A stretch of 16,788 nucleotides of DNA, from contig CAZDIO010000095.1 of NCBI GenBank assembly GCA_964505555.1, positions 1-16,788 on the forward strand, written 5' to 3'. Positions 13,481 through 16,788 of this stretch are shown in pieces; position 1 is the stretch's first letter, and each line of letters begins with the position of its first letter. Both the position numbers and the translations under genes were made by a program. Source of the DNA: CAZDIO01 sp964505555 (lineage in GTDB: Bacteria; Bdellovibrionota_C; UBA2361; SZUA-149; CAZDIO01). The notes under the pieces are model-generated. The model ran no database searches. It had not been told where the DNA came from and saw only the letters and a list, made by a program, of their open reading frames with translations.

Positions 13481-13936
13481 ATGTCTGAGCAAACTACTAC
13501 CGTTGAGATCCTTCTTGTTGAAGACAACATTGCTGATGTGAAACTTGTTCGTGAAGCGTTGAAAGAGAGCTTGACGATACCTTTTAGATTAAACGTCGTC
13601 AGCGATGGAGAGAGCGCTCTTCACTACTTACGTCGAACGGGAAGTTTTACAAATTCCTCCGCTGTTGATTTTATTATTCTCGACCTTAACTTACCAAAAA
13701 TGGATGGGCATGAGGTACTTGCCGAGATCAAGGTAGACAAGCACTTAAAACAGATTCCGGTTACAATATTTTCTACTTCAGAAGCAAAGCAAGATATCTC
13801 AAGAGCCTACCAGCTTCATGCAAATTGCTACGTCACAAAGCCTCTTGATCTAGAACGATTTTTTGAGGCGGTCCAAACAATTTGTAACTTCTGGCTTACC
13901 ACCGCAACCCTCCCCCCACAGGTTGAAATTACGTAG
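13481..13936 (+). CDS. Rcp1-type single-domain response regulator
   Basis: This is a 151-residue receiver-only protein of the cyanobacterial-phytochrome Rcp1 type. Its signatures are ILLVEDNIADVKLVREAL (acidic pair E14/D15), ALHYLRRTGSF, the phospho-acceptor D68 in FIILDLNLPKMDGHEVLAEI, IFSTSEAKQDI, and VTKPLDLERFFEAVQTICNFW with the conserved lysine K120. Such proteins usually pair with a hybrid or phytochrome-like kinase and lack their own output domain. No such kinase is adjacent; the only histidine kinase seen is at the other end of the window. I chose ATG 13481 because GGAG precedes it and the family starts there; a TTG at 13463 would add six residues. Its last 8 bases overlap the end of convergent manA. 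Confidence 0.9.
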   Translation: MSEQTTTVEILLVEDNIADVKLVREALKESLTIPFRLNVVSDGESALHYLRRTGSFTNSSAVDFIILDLNLPKMDGHEVLAEIKVDKHLKQIPVTIFSTSEAKQDISRAYQLHANCYVTKPLDLERFFEAVQTICNFWLTTATLPPQVEIT

Positions 13937-15122
13937 GCACGCTTACGCGACACAAAACACCTCCTTGAGACTCTAAAGAATAATCACTCATCGCCGCAGG
14001 AAGCAGTGCGGCAACTCCAGGTTGGAATAAAAATTTCCCCCTCAGAGAAGACAAAAGCGCTTCTCCTTCCAAACAAAAAAGGAGCTGCACACTGTTTGCT
14101 GTTGAGAAATGAACTGCTTGCTGAAAAAGAGCGATAGTTTCTAGTTGAAATTCTTTTGTCGGCGCCAAGAAGCACTTCAACCCAAGCTCTTCCTCTTTTG
14201 TCTGTAGTGGTTGCGCCTCGGAGCTTTCAAAGATTAACATCTGAAGAAGCGCTTCTTCATCTTTAAATTTGCTCGTAAGACCCGCTCGAACGACATTGTC
14301 TGAATTTGCCATACACTCAATGAGCTCCCCTCCAAGGTAAGCATGCGCCACATTCGGTGGTGTATAGAGCGCCTCCCCGGGGGCAAGGGTAAAGAGATTT
14401 AAAATGTAGAAGGAAAACAAACCGATATCTCCTTCTGGAAAACGTGAACTCAGTTTTAATATCCACTCTTCTTCTAAAGAAGAGGGACCTTTTTTCTGAA
14501 TTCGCAAACCCAACATCTTACTCTGTTCCTTTACTAACTCTTTTGGCGCACGAAGAAGTGTTTCATAAATACTTTTCAGTGTGGGGTTTGAAGAAATCAG
14601 ATCATTACCCAAGAGCGCGCCAAGTTCGGGCACATTTTGTACAAAACGGATTATTGTGCCTACCTCCCGAAAGCCGTGCAACATAGGAACTTCCGTAAGC
14701 GCAATAGCTACTTCAGGTTTATGATTCGTATCGGGATAATTTGCTGGATCTCGTTTATGTAATACCGAGGCAAAAGCTTTATCAGGGTGAGCTTGAATTG
14801 AAAGTGCAGTATCAATGGAGAGAATTTTAAAAAGAAACGGCAACTGTGGACCAAATGTTGAATACGTTTTCTCTCCTAGAATCAAGAGTGGGTGCTGGGA
14901 GATAAGTTTATCGAGTGAAATTTCTGCGCCATTAATCTCAAGCATAGAAGGAGCTTTCGGATGGGCTCCTAACCAGAGCTCAGCAAAAGGTGGCTTTATC
15001 TCCTGAAGAACTTCCTTTGCAAATCTCCCCACATAAGAATTAATTCCCTTCCCCCAATCGTAGTGCTGCACCACCGGGCGAAGCTTCAAAGGCATGCACA
15101 GATCGTTTACACTTTGGCTCAC
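13929..15122 (-). CDS. manA: Class I mannose-6-phosphate isomerase
   Basis: This 397-residue cupin enzyme interconverts mannose 6-phosphate and fructose 6-phosphate, at the entry to GDP-mannose and polysaccharide synthesis. The N-terminal signature is VQHYDWG, then PFAELWLGAHPKAPS and PFLFKILSIDTALSIQAHPDK. The zinc ligands are recognisable as Q110, H112, E137 (NHKPE) and H260 (NVAHAYLGGELIE), with the catalytic arginine R279 in DNVVRAGLTSKF. The GTG start overlaps the stop of the upstream gene as GTGA, typical of translational coupling; an ATG ten codons in is an alternative start. The stop overlaps the convergent receiver gene by 8 bases, leaving no room for an intergenic terminator. Confidence 0.95.
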   Translation of the reverse strand: MSQSVNDLCMPLKLRPVVQHYDWGKGINSYVGRFAKEVLQEIKPPFAELWLGAHPKAPSMLEINGAEISLDKLISQHPLLILGEKTYSTFGPQLPFLFKILSIDTALSIQAHPDKAFASVLHKRDPANYPDTNHKPEVAIALTEVPMLHGFREVGTIIRFVQNVPELGALLGNDLISSNPTLKSIYETLLRAPKELVKEQSKMLGLRIQKKGPSSLEEEWILKLSSRFPEGDIGLFSFYILNLFTLAPGEALYTPPNVAHAYLGGELIECMANSDNVVRAGLTSKFKDEEALLQMLIFESSEAQPLQTKEEELGLKCFLAPTKEFQLETIALFQQAVHFSTANSVQLLFCLEGEALLSSLRGKFLFQPGVAALLPAAMSDYSLESQGGVLCRVSVPT

Positions 15123-16788
15123 GGCACCTGCGGAGAAGAAAGCTGCCGATAGTGCACATCTCTTCTAAAAGGGAGAAAGCCAGCATCGAGAATATGCTGC
15201 TCAATAACTTCACTATTTAAACGATAGGTGGTCCCCGCAGCAGAGACAACGTTTTCTTCAAACATCACTGAGCCAAAATCATTGGCTCCAAAAGAAAGTG
15301 CTATCTGCCCTATCGATGGCCCCTGCGTTACCCAGGAACTTTGGATATTTCGAATATTATCAAGATACAACCGAGATATTGCTTGCAGGCGTAGATACTC
15401 CGGGGAAGAGGTGTCAGACCGTTTTAGTTTCGTATTTTCTTCCTGAAATGGCCAAACAATAAACGCTGTAAAACCTCCTGTTTCATCCTGAAGGGTTCGA
15501 AGTTTTTGAAGATGCGATATTCGATCGTTCCACGATTCATTGACCCCAAACATCATCGTGCAGGTAGAGGTTATCCCTAATCGATGGGCAACGCGATGCG
15601 CCTCAAGCCACTCCTCAGAGGTAGTTTTCAATCGTGCAATCCGCCTGCGCACCCGATCAACTAATATCTCTGCGCCCCCACCAGGGAGAGATCCTAATCC
15701 GGCTGCAATGAGTCTTGAAATCACCTCTTCAACGGAGAGGTTTGAAACGCGGCTAATATGCCAGATCTCATCACTGGAGAGCGCATGGAGGTTTACCGGA
15801 TAGTTTTCTTTTATCCAACGAAAAAGATCTTCATAGTACGTAATCCCAAGTTCCGGATTCAACCCTCCTTGGAGGAGGATTTGAATCCCTCCCGCTTCTA
15901 CTGTTTCTTCGATCTTTTTTCCTATCTCTTCACGAGAAAGAATATATCCGCCGTTCTTTCCTGGGGCACGATAGAACGCACAAAATCTACAGTACACATT
16001 ACAAACATTTGTGTAGTTGATATTACGATCAACAATATAAGAAACTTTCTGCTGAGGATGAAGTGCTTTTCTACGAAGATCGGCAGCAAGGGAGAGATCG
16101 GCAAGGGTTGCTTGTTGTGCAAGTCGTAACGCTTCTGTGCTCGAGAGACGTTGTCCAAGACTCCCCGCGGTAAGAATTTGATCGATATCTAACGCCACCG
16201 ATTGAGGTGCTCCCCGAAATACACGGGGGGATACTATTTGTAGGGTTGTCGGTGGGAACAACGTTTGAGACGCACCAAGGTCAAGAAATTTCTTGGCTCC
16301 CTCACGAGCGAATTTTGTTACATGATGAGAGATTGTTTTTACGACATAGGTGACAGCAGCTTGTCGATCATAATTATTTTCCTCTGCCCACGATCTTGCA
16401 TAAATCTCTCGCTGCTCGACTCCAAACGCCAGACAATCATTTAATTGTGCAATCTGTGTATCGTTGAGCTTTCCAGAGAGAAAAGACCACAGTGCAAATA
16501 CAAATGGTCGTTTTGTAAATTCAAACCACAGCTGTGAAAGATCATATTGATAGGGAAACGTCCCTCGCAAAGAAAATGCTTTGTCCCCTATGACCAATGC
16601 GGCGGTATCTTCATTGATACGAGAAAGTGCGACATCTCGATGAACTCGAGAAAGCCGAATCGAACTTGGTACTAGATGAAAATACTCAGCAAGAAGGACA
16701 CGAAGTAGATTCACCGAAGTGTGTGATGCCTGGTCGACAAGGATATGCCGAATTTGATTCAGTGGCGATTTTGAGTAAACAAAAACAC
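15119..16788 (-). CDS. MqnA-MqnC fusion, partial: chorismate dehydratase plus dehypoxanthine futalosine cyclase
   Basis: The reading frame has no stop up to the right edge of the window, so the gene continues outside. The GTG at 16714 is an internal valine: the 24 codons before it give VFVYSKSPLNQIRHI and DQASHTSVN, a good match to the middle of MqnA. The visible MqnA part continues with AALVIGDKAFSLRG, YDLSQLWFEFTKRPFVFALW and a C-terminal helical region, ending about 165 residues after that valine. The MqnC part follows with a complete radical-SAM domain: YTNVCNVYCRFCAFYRAPG (CxxxCxxC at 238/242/245 counted from the valine), GGIQILLQGGLNPELG, and TCTMMFGVNESWNDR near the end. MqnA and MqnC catalyse steps 1 and 3 of the futalosine menaquinone pathway and are normally separate proteins. 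manA follows with a 4-base overlap. Confidence 0.9.
   Translation of the reverse strand, partial: VFVYSKSPLNQIRHILVDQASHTSVNLLRVLLAEYFHLVPSSIRLSRVHRDVALSRINEDTAALVIGDKAFSLRGTFPYQYDLSQLWFEFTKRPFVFALWSFLSGKLNDTQIAQLNDCLAFGVEQREIYARSWAEENNYDRQAAVTYVVKTISHHVTKFAREGAKKFLDLGASQTLFPPTTLQIVSPRVFRGAPQSVALDIDQILTAGSLGQRLSSTEALRLAQQATLADLSLAADLRRKALHPQQKVSYIVDRNINYTNVCNVYCRFCAFYRAPGKNGGYILSREEIGKKIEETVEAGGIQILLQGGLNPELGITYYEDLFRWIKENYPVNLHALSSDEIWHISRVSNLSVEEVISRLIAAGLGSLPGGGAEILVDRVRRRIARLKTTSEEWLEAHRVAHRLGITSTCTMMFGVNESWNDRISHLQKLRTLQDETGGFTAFIVWPFQEENTKLKRSDTSSPEYLRLQAISRLYLDNIRNIQSSWVTQGPSIGQIALSFGANDFGSVMFEENVVSAAGTTYRLNSEVIEQHILDAGFLPFRRDVHYRQLSSPQVP

Overview
The window is a piece of a bacterial chromosome with moderately AT-rich coding sequence. 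It comes from a free-living, envelope-bearing bacterium. It encodes the futalosine route to menaquinone, CorA- and TerC-type metal transporters, MscL, ManA, an SrkA-like stress kinase and several phosphorelay proteins. Nothing in it fixes the phylum. The combination fits an uncultured proteobacteria-like (perhaps deltaproteobacterial) lineage, but that is a guess. The long cysteine-rich proteins recall families I remember from candidate-phylum metagenome assemblies.

Layout, left to right. (1) 92-2832: a soluble hybrid histidine kinase (receiver, HisKA, ATPase, receiver, HPt) on the minus strand, divergent from a stand-alone receiver protein. A palindrome between two direct repeats lies between them. 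(2) 2833-3751: a gene-poor stretch with one copy of an interspersed inverted-repeat element, a tRNA-Thr(UGU) gene, and scrambled tRNA-Thr fragments around a strong hairpin. (3) 3752-5944: a zinc-less-looking MDR oxidoreductase, a convergent GC-richer hypothetical gene with a hairpin next to its ribosome binding site, then about 430 bases without a gene. (4) 5945-8594: terC, convergent corA, then divergent mscL; corA and mscL have recognisable promoters. (5) 8620-13221: two tandem cysteine-rich paralogues, the first 25 bases after mscL, the second directly followed by srkA. (6) 13236-16788: a third repeat copy, an Rcp1-type receiver, and on the minus strand manA overlapped by a gene that fuses MqnA to MqnC and runs off the right edge.

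The most unusual content is the cysteine-rich pair. Each protein contains eight coils of 12 residues in which every cysteine sits on a three-residue grid (17 of 17 in one protein, 12 of 12 in the other). This predicts a thiol-lined solenoid. Related zinc-knuckle-like modules stand at both ends of each protein. The second paralogue and srkA form a tight pair bracketed by inverted copies of the same 150-160 bp element. Also notable are the MqnA-MqnC fusion and the tRNA-Thr relics.
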